This document shows, piece by piece, positions 16,130 to 24,587 of a DNA stretch of 28,475 nt. This DNA comes from JAHEJA01 sp965656445 (GTDB taxonomy: Bacteria > Pseudomonadota > Alphaproteobacteria > Rhodobacterales > Rhodobacteraceae). The translations under genes and the position numbers were made by a program. The notes beneath the pieces are model-generated. The model ran no database searches. It had not been told where the DNA came from and saw only the letters and a list, made by a program, of their open reading frames with translations. Location of the stretch: NCBI GenBank assembly GCA_965656445.1, contig CBFHKO010000017.1, positions 1-28,475 on the forward strand, given 5' to 3'. How positions within the stretch are numbered: position 1 is the stretch's first letter; each line of letters starts with the position of its first letter.

Positions 16130-16203
16130 AAACGTCGCCTCAAACAAATTGATCGTTGAGGCCACTTTGTCTTGGGAATTTTAAACTTGCAAGCCTGCGC
16201 GGA

Positions 16204-16365
16204 TTAGAACTTGGCGATCAGGTTCACAAAGACGCCATCGTCGTCATTCACCAAATCGTTCAAATCGTCGCTAAAGGTGCCAAAGTTATAGCCAACACCC
16301 AATTTCACATTATTTCCCAGATACTTGTAAGCTGCAGCCAATGTGCTTGTTTGCTTGGATTTGGT
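16204..16365 (-). pseudogene. Detached C-terminal 53 codons of the outer-membrane beta-barrel gene, beyond an in-frame TAA
   Basis: Reading on past the TAA at 16366-16368 in exactly the same frame gives 53 further sense codons and then a second TAA at 16204-16206. The encoded segment has the alternating pattern of outer-membrane beta-strands, with YKYLGNNVKLGVGYNFG in its middle, an acidic turn, and a final VFVNLIAKF. It ends in Phe, the C-terminal signal recognised by the BAM machinery. No frameshift is needed; one base change would restore the full frame of about 993 residues counted from the start at 19185. It is therefore part of the same gene, separated by a nonsense codon or by a sequence error. 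Confidence 0.85.
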
Positions 16366-19185
16366 TTACTCTTGCCACAACACGCGATTTTCAATCAAGA
16401 GATCCCAATCGCGCACCGCATGATAGCGTGCATTGATTATCGCAAGACCCGCATTGTTTTGGGAAAACTCGCTTTGGCTATCAGGGGATGTTTCTGCCAA
16501 TCGATAGCCAAGTTTTCCGCCAATCGTCCAATTCTTGTTTAGATCGTAATCCGCATCAATGCTGAACACATGGCTTTTTTGGCGTGGACCACTGTTGTCC
16601 TGACCGTCTACGGTTTGACCATACATGTCATAAACAAAGCGATAGCGCAGGAGCATGTTGAGTTTGTCATTATCAACAGGACGGAAGGCATAACCAATCG
16701 TTCCATCAACATAGGTCCCCTTCGCAATATTGGCGTTGTTTGCACGCGTCTCAATCGCATCCAAAGAGGCAACGACACGGGCTTGTTCACTAAATTTTTG
16801 CTTCAACTGGGCTGACAGAGCATAGGTCTCGTTTCCGCCCTGCCCGTTTGCAACACCTGTGTCACGGCGATATTCGATGCGGCCCTTTGCCAAAACATCC
16901 CTCTGCGCAAATTGCGCACCAACAGAATAAGCATAACGATCAAAATTTTGCCCTGTGGCATCGTCTACGACACGGCCAAGGCGTGCCGCGAACGAATATG
17001 TCATCCGCTCATTGTGTTGGTAATCAACGCCGTAATTTGACGAAAATGTACGACGGTCTCCAAAGATGTCATAGATGTTTTCCCCAAAGACGGAGACGTT
17101 TTCGTTCACCTGACGACGCCCGCCTAGGATAAATTTTCCGTTGTCTGATCCACTAATGGATTGGTTGGCCATGCGGCTTGAGTCAACTTCGTAGCCGAAA
17201 TAATAGCTTTCATTGCCTTCTTTTTCATAAGCGGCAAAGACGCGACCACTTTGCCCACCTGTTCCGTCAGAGACCTCTGCATCCATGCGCCATGTGTCAC
17301 TAAGTTGTGCACTCACACCAGCGCCATAGCGATTATACGCATCGAGGCCATTGGAGTTAATCGTGTTTTGCGAATAGATGTAATAGCTCAACGCGTCGCT
17401 CGGACTATAGGTCAGTTTGGCTTTGGCTGAGGTGCGGGAGTTCTCATCAGATGATGTCGCTTGCGTTAACTGTTCCGCAGCGACAGAGACGCTGAGCGTG
17501 TCGGTCAAATCACCGTTTAGCTCTCCGCCCACAGTGGCGTTATTCACCCCTTGGGTGGTTTCCTCGATGTCCGCATAGAGTTTCCAAGACAGGTTTTCAC
17601 CGTTTTGCGCGTTGATAAAGGCACCATACAGCGTGCGATCCCCTGTGCCCGTTGCCGCTTGATAATCAAGGGTTGCAAAGCCTTCCGTGCGGGTTTGATA
17701 ATAGCCACCTACAACCGCGTTCATATTTGGATTGACGTCGTTGAGGTCCAATTGTCCCTCAATATTGACCGCCTCGCCAGACCCCGTTGATCCAACTTCA
17801 TTATCAACGTTAAATCCGCCATCCTGACTGTAAGATTGCGCATAGCCCGGGCCACGGCTTTCTGCGTAGTCAAGTTGCACGAAACTGGTGTCGCTGTGTT
17901 GATAGCGAATATCCGCACTGTAGCTTTCGTGATTGTCCCCTAAAGAGGTCTCATCACTGATCCCAGTTACCCCAATGCGAAATTTGTCTGTGACCCAAGC
18001 TTCGCCGCGCCCACCAAAGGCGAGCGTTTCTGTATCCGATGTGGTCGGTGTGAATTCATATTGCACGACCAAATTTGTGATCGTGTCCCCGCCTGCGTTG
18101 TTCTCAATGAGGCGGCCACTGTCTCCATCTCCAAGGGGCGCATTCAGCGTCACAACACCTTGGAAATAATTCACGCGGTAATCTTCGCCCACAGCCAGTG
18201 GGGTTGTATTTAGGACGCGACCCGTTTGGGCATCGCGCACCTGAACGCTTATGCTTTCCGTTCCAACCGTAACATCTTGGCGTTTAAGGAAGAACACAGA
18301 CCCACCTGTGGATTGAAACACATCGCGTCCAATCTGCGTCTCAGGTTGAGCAACAAACACATCGAGGCTCGCCCGTGCCTGTCCTTGGGATGTTTTCGCG
18401 TTCGTTTCCAAATGGGCTTGCGCCCCATAGAGCTCACGCTCATTGCGAACGAACTTTGATCCAGAGAGGTGACTACGATAATCCCCCCAAAGAGCAAAGC
18501 TCTCGCCCTTTTGGGCGCGCAGGTAAAACCGACCTGAAGTCGGTGTGTTATCCACCATGGAACTGTCGTCACCAAAGGTTGGATAGGTGTCTTCGGGATC
18601 TATCCGAGACAGGACACTTGCTGGATCTTTGCGATCTAACTTGCGGAATACATCGCGAATGTCTTCTTCGCCTGTATCAACCGAGGCCGTGATTTCAAAC
18701 CCATTTGCGGTAACACCATCAACATACCCCGTTAGGCGACCTGTCGATTTGGTTTCCGAAATTCCGCCAATATTTGTCTTGCTCCACGTCAAATCAGCTG
18801 TTGCAAAATAAAACCAATCTGAACGCGGTTCTTCAACTGAGGACTGTTGCGCCGTTCTGGCCGCGGGCAAAGGCGCGCGTGCTTGGGTCACGGGGACCTG
18901 GCCTGTTTCTTTGCCGATGCTGGCTTGTTTCTCGAATTCAGCATCCGCATTCACTGCATAGCCATCTAATGACAATACAAAACCTTGCGAATTTGACACG
19001 GGTTCAACTTGGTCAGGGTTCGTGGATGTTGCGACTTGATTAATGACGTCGGAGGTACAAGAATTTGCCCCCCCTGCCAGTGTATCCTCACAGATTTCTC
19101 TGGTTGCCACAGGCGTCGCGAGAGCGGAACTGAGTGCAATCACACTCGCCGTACAGGCTGTCATTGTAAATTTGTTACGCATCAT
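16366..19185 (-). CDS. Large outer-membrane beta-barrel protein, truncated by an in-frame stop
   Basis: This 939-residue exported protein has a signal peptide near 5-28, a low-complexity N-terminal region to about 110, and then the repeated strand-turn-strand pattern of an outer-membrane barrel. A conspicuous block near residues 180-235 reads DPEDTYPTFGDDSS, then TSGRFYLRA and LWGDY. I associate it with large usher-like or OmpA-associated outer-membrane proteins, but cannot name the family. ATG 19183-19185 follows a GGGGTAAG site and lies 10 bases after the DUF11 gene stop, so it is the last gene of that operon. The product stops at a TAA 53 codons before the natural barrel end, so as written it lacks its final strands and terminal Phe. 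It may be a pseudogene, a sequencing error or a truncated form. Confidence 0.85.
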   Translation of the reverse strand: MMRNKFTMTACTASVIALSSALATPVATREICEDTLAGGANSCTSDVINQVATSTNPDQVEPVSNSQGFVLSLDGYAVNADAEFEKQASIGKETGQVPVTQARAPLPAARTAQQSSVEEPRSDWFYFATADLTWSKTNIGGISETKSTGRLTGYVDGVTANGFEITASVDTGEEDIRDVFRKLDRKDPASVLSRIDPEDTYPTFGDDSSMVDNTPTSGRFYLRAQKGESFALWGDYRSHLSGSKFVRNERELYGAQAHLETNAKTSQGQARASLDVFVAQPETQIGRDVFQSTGGSVFFLKRQDVTVGTESISVQVRDAQTGRVLNTTPLAVGEDYRVNYFQGVVTLNAPLGDGDSGRLIENNAGGDTITNLVVQYEFTPTTSDTETLAFGGRGEAWVTDKFRIGVTGISDETSLGDNHESYSADIRYQHSDTSFVQLDYAESRGPGYAQSYSQDGGFNVDNEVGSTGSGEAVNIEGQLDLNDVNPNMNAVVGGYYQTRTEGFATLDYQAATGTGDRTLYGAFINAQNGENLSWKLYADIEETTQGVNNATVGGELNGDLTDTLSVSVAAEQLTQATSSDENSRTSAKAKLTYSPSDALSYYIYSQNTINSNGLDAYNRYGAGVSAQLSDTWRMDAEVSDGTGGQSGRVFAAYEKEGNESYYFGYEVDSSRMANQSISGSDNGKFILGGRRQVNENVSVFGENIYDIFGDRRTFSSNYGVDYQHNERMTYSFAARLGRVVDDATGQNFDRYAYSVGAQFAQRDVLAKGRIEYRRDTGVANGQGGNETYALSAQLKQKFSEQARVVASLDAIETRANNANIAKGTYVDGTIGYAFRPVDNDKLNMLLRYRFVYDMYGQTVDGQDNSGPRQKSHVFSIDADYDLNKNWTIGGKLGYRLAETSPDSQSEFSQNNAGLAIINARYHAVRDWDLLIENRVLWQE

Positions 19186-19195
19186 ACTCTTACCC

Positions 19196-22186
19196 CTAAC
19201 GCAGCGGTCGCACAGATTTATCAATCACCAGCTCATAGGCACCATTGCCTGCACGCCATTCGCGATTGATAAACCTTTCTACTCGACGCATGCGTCCGTT
19301 AATGACAGAGCGCGGTTCTCCGTTTTCAAAATAATTCAAATCAATTTTTGACGGCGTTGTTCTTGCGAACAACAGCAATTGCTTCAACCCGTTTTCAAGC
19401 TCAGGTGTCATGGCATCATTCACAAAGGCACGTGCACTGAGATCAATTTCCAACAGTCGGGCTTGAGCGGCGCCAAAGTTCAACTTGGCAATCTTACCAG
19501 CCGTTAGTCGCACGGAGCGTGGGTTTTCCGTCGTAACAATGTATCCCTCTGGCAAGCTACGTGTATCTAGCTTCAGGATTACATTGTCCCCCAAGGCATC
19601 CGGTGTCGCAGCACAAGGCACGTTAAAGCGGCCATGAGCATCCGTAGAAATCAATGTCCCTGTGGTGGTTGAGATACGCACGCCAGAGAGACCTGTTTCA
19701 CCTGATTGTGCTCCAGTTGCCCCATCTTGGTACCCGTTCATGTTCCCATCTTCAAAGACAGTACCGATCACATCGGAACACTCAAAGATTGCTTCTGCTT
19801 CGCGCGCCACTTCGGCCGTTGCAATCTGGGACATGACACGCCCTGTAGATAGCTCTTCAACCCATGTCTTGTTCACAAAGCTTGTTCCATCAATCCCAGC
19901 CCCAGCAAATGCCGTGAGTTGGATTGTGACTGTGGTATCCGCAGCAAGCGTTTGGTTTGGCCAAATCAAACGGCGACCATCAAAACTAGGTTCGATTGGC
20001 TGACCGTCCAAGGTTGCGGATTGTGGTTTATAGACGAACCCGCCTGGGAGCTGATCAACAAAGGCAACCCCCGTCAAATCAAAGGCATTCGTGTTTTCAT
20101 ACGTCAATGTATACGGCACGGAGCCACCAAGCATGACCGAGCTAACGCCAGCGGTCTTAGTCACTTTGATTGAGTCGCGATCTGGCGCTGGGAAGAGGTT
20201 CACAGACACGGAGGCCGTCGTTGGCTCCAACACATCGCCCGTCAAAGGTGACGAACCACCGACTTCTACAGTATTCTCATAAGCTCCGGCTGTTGGCGCA
20301 TCAACGGAGAGGTCAAGCTGAACGGTGATCTCTTCGCCAGGTTCAATGTAACCGGCACTCGACAAGATAGACGTATCACTTGATCCATTAAACCCGGGGT
20401 TCAATGCTCCCGTGAACCCAGAGGGGGCCGCAACAAGGCGCGCGGCTAACACTGCATGGCGTCCAACACCAAATGCGGCGTCGAGATCATCCACCATTGT
20501 TGGCAAAACGACCCGCGTGTCGCCGATATTTTCGATGCCAATCTCATATGTCACACGTGAGGTTAGGTCTGCTCCAAAGGTCACATCCCCTATGACCTCT
20601 TTGCGGGCGCTCAATTCAGGTGTTCCACAGAATTGTAGAGGAATGTTGTTGTTCAAGATCAACGGAGCACCGACTTGGATATCAAACGAGGTGTAGAATG
20701 GATTTGCCGAGGCAGTAAAATCGGCAATCTTACGGCTCGTTCCAAATTCGGAGCTGCCGACAGAATAAGGATCCAAGTTGATTGTCGTTGTGTCCAATTC
20801 CCCAAGCGTTAAACGCGTCTCACTAGCGACACCACTTGTCGGGAGCTGATAGGTCATCGTGTAGTTGCCAACGGCCGTTGCATACCACTGATAGACACCA
20901 TCTGTGCCGTCCTTGACGATACGAATGTTGTTAGAGGTGCCAACACCTGTCTGTGATCCCAACGGACCCGTCACCGTGATCAAACCCCCTTCGAGGATAT
21001 TCCCGTTTTCTTCACAATAAAAATAACCGTGCGGGTCGTAATCCACGTTGTTCGGAATACCGTCACCATCCCGATCACCCTCGGTCTCTGCTCCATCGGG
21101 GGCACCATCGAGATCTGTGTCAACAATATTGTGGGGTGTCGGCGATGGCTCTGTGGTCACGCCTGTCTCAGGATCGACAATATTAGACAGATCGGTTGGA
21201 TCTGTGGATACAACAGCCTCGCTCAATTGCGCCGCTTGCGCGAGCGCAATATTATCGTTTTCTGTAATGCCATTTGCAAAATCCACACGCACGATGAGAT
21301 TAACATCGGCTTCTTCATCAGGGGCCAAGACACCCAATCCATCAAAGAGCGCTTTATCCGCATCCCCGTCAAAATTCGGGTTGGGCGCGACAGCACCGTC
21401 AAACCCAGTCACAATCAGCTTTTCAATGCTAACAACTTCGCCAGGTTCAAAAGCGGCACGTAAATCATCCAAGAGAGCAATATCGGTAAGCGTTTGGTTA
21501 CCTTTGTTCTTGAGCGAGAAATCATAGGTAATGTCATAGATGAACCCAAAGGCCTGTTCAAAGCTTGGCGAGACTTTTTCCAGCATCAAATCAGGCACTT
21601 GCGCCAATTCTGTACGCGTCACATCATCTGGGTTGCCGTCTCCATCGGTATCCGCATCTGTGCTGTCTTCTGGATCATCTGAAAGATCCGCAATGACAGT
21701 GTCATCCAACGGACCCTTTGACGCCACATCCGCCCAATTGACCACTTCCCCCGTATCGATGTCGTCTTGCGTCACCTCGTAGGTTGCCGTGTACGTGGCG
21801 ATTTCGCCAACTTGCAGGGTTCCCTCAACGGACCCCTTATCAGCCGACACAAAAGCAGGTGGGCTATCAAGGCTCAAGGCCGTATCGGTCAGCATCACAT
21901 CTTGTAAGGTTACATTACCGGTGTTCTGAACCAAAAATTCATATTCAATTTTGTCGCCTGCGCGCACAGGATCGGAAAAGCCCGATGTGTCATCAGACTT
22001 GGTCACAATAATAGAAGGAGCACCCGCAACGACAGGGACAGATTGAGACGACGTCAGGGAGTTGATTACCAAATCCCCGTATCTGCCCGATGCCGTTGCG
22101 GTGTTGTCAATATCGGCCATAGCGAAACCAGAGCATAGGCTCAGCCCTGCTGCAAAGATCATCGATATGAATGGCCGAAGTTTCAT
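19196..22186 (-). CDS. Large exported DUF11-repeat protein with SdrD_B-like domain and C-terminal OmpA-like remnant
   Basis: This 996-residue protein has a cleavable signal peptide ending near residue 24. It carries several Ig-like DUF11 repeats (about 50-190, 195-335, 525-665 and 680-790), recognisable by Gly-Asp-x-Ile/Val-x-Tyr openings and Asn-x-Gly-Asn-x-Thr cores. Between repeats two and three lies a run of Asp-x-Asp-x-Asp-Gly repeats (about 355-385), likely calcium-binding. Near 810-890 an SdrD_B/CNA-B-like domain begins with GTVFEDGNMNGYQD. The last 90 residues resemble a degenerate OmpA-like domain. It is probably on the cell surface or bridging the envelope. It lies 9 bases after the preceding DUF11 gene and 10 before the barrel gene, so all are one operon. 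Function is unknown. Confidence 0.88.
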   Translation of the reverse strand: MKLRPFISMIFAAGLSLCSGFAMADIDNTATASGRYGDLVINSLTSSQSVPVVAGAPSIIVTKSDDTSGFSDPVRAGDKIEYEFLVQNTGNVTLQDVMLTDTALSLDSPPAFVSADKGSVEGTLQVGEIATYTATYEVTQDDIDTGEVVNWADVASKGPLDDTVIADLSDDPEDSTDADTDGDGNPDDVTRTELAQVPDLMLEKVSPSFEQAFGFIYDITYDFSLKNKGNQTLTDIALLDDLRAAFEPGEVVSIEKLIVTGFDGAVAPNPNFDGDADKALFDGLGVLAPDEEADVNLIVRVDFANGITENDNIALAQAAQLSEAVVSTDPTDLSNIVDPETGVTTEPSPTPHNIVDTDLDGAPDGAETEGDRDGDGIPNNVDYDPHGYFYCEENGNILEGGLITVTGPLGSQTGVGTSNNIRIVKDGTDGVYQWYATAVGNYTMTYQLPTSGVASETRLTLGELDTTTINLDPYSVGSSEFGTSRKIADFTASANPFYTSFDIQVGAPLILNNNIPLQFCGTPELSARKEVIGDVTFGADLTSRVTYEIGIENIGDTRVVLPTMVDDLDAAFGVGRHAVLAARLVAAPSGFTGALNPGFNGSSDTSILSSAGYIEPGEEITVQLDLSVDAPTAGAYENTVEVGGSSPLTGDVLEPTTASVSVNLFPAPDRDSIKVTKTAGVSSVMLGGSVPYTLTYENTNAFDLTGVAFVDQLPGGFVYKPQSATLDGQPIEPSFDGRRLIWPNQTLAADTTVTIQLTAFAGAGIDGTSFVNKTWVEELSTGRVMSQIATAEVAREAEAIFECSDVIGTVFEDGNMNGYQDGATGAQSGETGLSGVRISTTTGTLISTDAHGRFNVPCAATPDALGDNVILKLDTRSLPEGYIVTTENPRSVRLTAGKIAKLNFGAAQARLLEIDLSARAFVNDAMTPELENGLKQLLLFARTTPSKIDLNYFENGEPRSVINGRMRRVERFINREWRAGNGAYELVIDKSVRPLR

Positions 22187-22195
22187 GTTTATCCG

Positions 22196-23167
22196 CTACC
22201 CACCGTCAACTTCGGCTTGGGTAACAGTGTGAACATAGGTAAAGGTCACGACCGCTTCGGGCTGTAAGAGGTCCCATGTGCCATCCGCTGCAATCGACTC
22301 ATCCTGAGATGCGTCGGTTGAAGTTTTGGTTGTAACGACCGCTGCAAGCGGCCCTTCTTTTGTCAGCGTTTCCGCAACAATTAACCCGCTTGCCAAGGCC
22401 GCATCTTCGTGAATATCGGCGATGCTGATACCTTCCAAAGGTACGTTGCCTGTGTTGGTGACAGTGTAGGTATAGGTGATGGTTTCACCAACCTGCGCTT
22501 TGTCATCATCCTCGCCGACATCGTTCAATACAGCGGTTTTCACAAGACTGATTTCAGGCGTCGGGCTCAGCGCAAAGGCAACTGTGGACTTGTCTTCATC
22601 CTCGTGAACACTTTCGTCGGGCTTGATGCCCTTGCTGGTCGCCTCATTCACCACCAACTTCTTGGCCTCATCATCGAGACCATGAATATCGGCTGCGTTG
22701 TAAACGTCTAGCTTGCCCAAGGTATAGACCGCTTCAAACGTCGCAGTTGCATCAGGCGCGAGCTCAACTGTGTTCACCGCAGGATTAGAGCCCACCAAAA
22801 CAAAGGCCCCAAGGGACCCAGTTGCGGCCTGACCGTTAAATGTTGGACCAACGTCAACAGGCGTAACACCGGTTAGCGTTACGTTGCCGTCGTTTTTGAT
22901 CACATATTGATAGGTGATCGTATCCCCCGCATCCCAGCGATCATCCGCCCCCTCATCATCACTGCTGTCCTTGACGGTTTTCGTGATTGTGAGGTTAGGC
23001 GCCGAAGGAACAACGTCAACGGATTCATCATCAGAGGCGTTATAGGTTTGCCCCCCATAGCTTGCCGTTACCGTTGCGATATTTGTAATTTGCGCGACTG
23101 TTGGGACTGGCACCATGAATGCCAGCCCTAAGGTCACGAGAGTTGTCGTATTACGATAACTCATCAT
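22196..23167 (-). CDS. Exported protein with two DUF11 repeats
   Basis: This protein of about 323 residues has a signal peptide ending near VAQ and two Ig-like DUF11 repeats (about 55-185 and 190-320). Each opens with a Gly-Asp-Thr/Glu-Ile-Thr-Tyr and Asn-x-Gly-Asn-Val pattern. Tandem ATGs at 23165-23167 and 23162-23164 follow a GGGGA site; the second is better spaced, and an upstream TTG is unlikely. The second repeat stops at TQAEVDGG, just where other repeats in this operon continue with one more strand (Val-x-Asn-x-Ala), so the final Ig strand appears to be missing. It is the middle gene of the operon, 31 bases after the first DUF11 gene. The role is unknown, perhaps an assembly partner of its larger neighbour. 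Confidence 0.85.
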   Translation of the reverse strand: MMSYRNTTTLVTLGLAFMVPVPTVAQITNIATVTASYGGQTYNASDDESVDVVPSAPNLTITKTVKDSSDDEGADDRWDAGDTITYQYVIKNDGNVTLTGVTPVDVGPTFNGQAATGSLGAFVLVGSNPAVNTVELAPDATATFEAVYTLGKLDVYNAADIHGLDDEAKKLVVNEATSKGIKPDESVHEDEDKSTVAFALSPTPEISLVKTAVLNDVGEDDDKAQVGETITYTYTVTNTGNVPLEGISIADIHEDAALASGLIVAETLTKEGPLAAVVTTKTSTDASQDESIAADGTWDLLQPEAVVTFTYVHTVTQAEVDGG

Positions 23168-23198
23168 TTTCCCCAAAATATCCGAGTGCTAAAAAGCA

Positions 23199-23912
23199 TT
23201 AATCGACCGCCGGAGATCCTGATGTCTCCGCTGCCTTTTGCAACGTATCCACGTCAGCCTGCTTAACCGTATAAGTCGATGTACAATCGACGATTTCGTT
23301 TGGCGGCAAACTTGTTATTGTTGTACCTGTTACGGCGGCGATCCCTTTAGACTCCGCAACTGCAGCGCCATTAAATGTTGGGCTCGTTGCAGTGATAGGG
23401 GCACAACTACTCAATGTTAACGGCGCCCATCCTTGCGTAGAAGCAATGCCTGCAGCACTATAATGCTGATCCTCTATACCAACATTAACCAAGGTCACAT
23501 TACCTGAATTTCGAACACGATATGTATACGTGATAACTTCATCCGCTGCAGCGTTCTCTGTTTTGCTTGCTGTCTTTGTAATTTGAACACCAGGCGTCGC
23601 AGAGACAACATCAACGTTTTCAAAGGCTGTATCCTTTACAGTGACATTGTCATCCGTCGCAGTCGCATTCCCGTCTGGGCCCGCGTAGGTCGCGGTCACA
23701 GTAACAACGTTCTCGATGCCTTTCCCGTCCGCAATATTAACACCATTAGAAAATGAGCTATCTGTGTCTGTATCGCCGTTACTGTTGCCATAGGCTGTAC
23801 CCAAGATTGCAGTCGATGGAAGCGTTGATGTTTGAGCAATCACAGCACTTGCACCCACAGCAACTACAACAGCCGCTGCACCCATTAATTGTACTCTAGT
23901 TTTCTTTTCCAT
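23199..23912 (-). CDS. Exported single-DUF11-repeat protein, first gene of the operon
   Basis: This 237-residue protein has a basic n-region and an Ala/Val-rich signal core ending near residue 26. A Ser/Asp/Asn-rich stretch follows, and one DUF11 Ig-like repeat (about 105-235) with a GNVTL core and two cysteines near 168 and 213 that could pair. A strong AGGAG site lies 6 bases before the ATG. It opens an operon in which DUF11 proteins grow in size and the barrel gene comes last. The many Asp and Asn residues suggest an extracellular, perhaps calcium-binding, protein. No function can be assigned. Confidence 0.87.
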   Translation of the reverse strand: MEKKTRVQLMGAAAVVVAVGASAVIAQTSTLPSTAILGTAYGNSNGDTDTDSSFSNGVNIADGKGIENVVTVTATYAGPDGNATATDDNVTVKDTAFENVDVVSATPGVQITKTASKTENAAADEVITYTYRVRNSGNVTLVNVGIEDQHYSAAGIASTQGWAPLTLSSCAPITATSPTFNGAAVAESKGIAAVTGTTITSLPPNEIVDCTSTYTVKQADVDTLQKAAETSGSPAVD

Positions 23913-23936
23913 GGTCGTCTCCTCTTGGAAAAAATT

Positions 23937-24236
23937 TCAACACCGCGAACCCATGCGGCGCGCTTTGATCGCAGCTTGCTCTTGCCCAACACACAACACC
24001 GCCATCGACCAAAGGCTGAACCATTGGACACCATGAGCATGAAAATTTGGAAGCAAACTGAATGAAGGAACGCGGTCGTCAAAATGACATAAGTTAACGC
24101 CACGCAGATAGATGAATGTAGCTTTAAATGGCGCCGCAATCTGAAGGAGGCTTTGGCCAATACCGCGCAAAAACGCCGCGCTTAGGTTCACCCCAAACAC
24201 CGCCAACGCCGATAAAATCGCCCGATTCACCCTCAT
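23937..24236 (-). CDS. Doubtful 99-residue ORF upstream of the DUF11 operon
   Basis: The frame opens with ATG at 24234-24236 after an AGGT about 5 bases upstream, and ends 24 bases before the first DUF11 gene. The product begins with a basic-hydrophobic, signal-like stretch of about 30 residues and has a second hydrophobic segment near 70-85, but it matches no family I know. Codon choice is not absurd, yet a different frame is also open across much of it. It may be a small leader gene of the operon, a decayed gene or chance. Confidence 0.25.
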   Translation of the reverse strand: MRVNRAILSALAVFGVNLSAAFLRGIGQSLLQIAAPFKATFIYLRGVNLCHFDDRVPSFSLLPNFHAHGVQWFSLWSMAVLCVGQEQAAIKARRMGSRC

Positions 24237-24271
24237 ATGACCTGCACCACTTAATAACTGCTATATTAATT

Positions 24272-24295
24272 GGTATGTTTTTCCATACCTTATGG
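24272..24295. promoter_or_regulatory. Overlapping palindromes, candidate operator of the DUF11 operon
   Basis: GGTATG at 24272-24277 pairs with CATACC at 24284-24289 across 6 bases. CCATA at 24283-24287 pairs with TATGG at 24291-24295 across 3 bases. The two dyads share bases, a layout seen at some regulator sites. The site lies in an AT-rich stretch about 360 bases upstream of the first DUF11 start codon, so the operon's leader would be long. No regulator gene is adjacent, so the assignment is positional inference. Confidence 0.3.
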
Positions 24296-24511
24296 ATATA
24301 AAAATTACACAATATTAACTAATTGTCTAGACTTAGTCACAATAAGACAACAAAAGGTGGGGTTTCCTGCAACATTAGCCATAGTTACCAATGGTAAACT
24401 ACAACTTATAGAGTTAGTGGCGGTCAATATCCGCAGGAGGCGCGCCTAAAGACGCGGGTTTGTCTTCGCAATCCAACGGACCAGTGCCCGCTGTCGCGGC
24501 CTTGGTGGCAA

Positions 24512-24539
24512 CACTATGACGATCCGTATCGTCATAGTG
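24512..24539. repeat. Perfect 12-bp hairpin with 4-base loop
   Basis: CACTATGACGAT (24512-24523) and ATCGTCATAGTG (24528-24539) are exact inverted copies around CCGT. Neither side is followed by a T run, so it is not an ordinary intrinsic terminator. It lies about 50 bases beyond the stop codon of the VOC-family gene and could stabilise that transcript's 3' end, be a protein-binding site, or be a small repeat element. Confidence 0.6.
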
Positions 24540-24587
24540 ACGTTTCACAATATGGATAAAGTTGTTATTACCTAAGGGGCGTTATCG

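Larger units (their letters stand above)
24237..24587. other. Non-coding region with several palindromes upstream of the DUF11 operon
   Basis: I see no convincing gene here. The left part (to about 24360) is AT-rich and should hold the promoter of the DUF11 operon on the minus strand. It contains two overlapping palindromes, GGTATG-N6-CATACC (24272-24289) and CCATA-N3-TATGG (24283-24295), and further right TTACC-AAT-GGTAA (24385-24397). The right part (24400-24587) is GC-richer and holds a long perfect hairpin listed separately. No tRNA or known riboswitch was recognised. Confidence 0.5.

Noticed and set aside
16130..16165. GTG start for the TPP enzyme, 12 codons upstream
   Set aside because: The ATG at 16129 has a well-spaced GAGG site; the family's usual N-terminus also begins there.
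16204..16368. Programmed read-through of the barrel gene stop
   Set aside because: The stop is TAA followed by ACC, not a known leaky context, so I favour mutation or sequence error over recoding.
23885..24160. Minus-strand frame of 91 codons overlapping the first DUF11 gene start
   Set aside because: It overlaps the ribosome-binding site and start of a well-supported gene, and its Arg/Lys-rich sequence looks random.
24512..24539. Hairpin considered as an intrinsic terminator
   Set aside because: Neither side has a T run, so it is listed only as a repeat.
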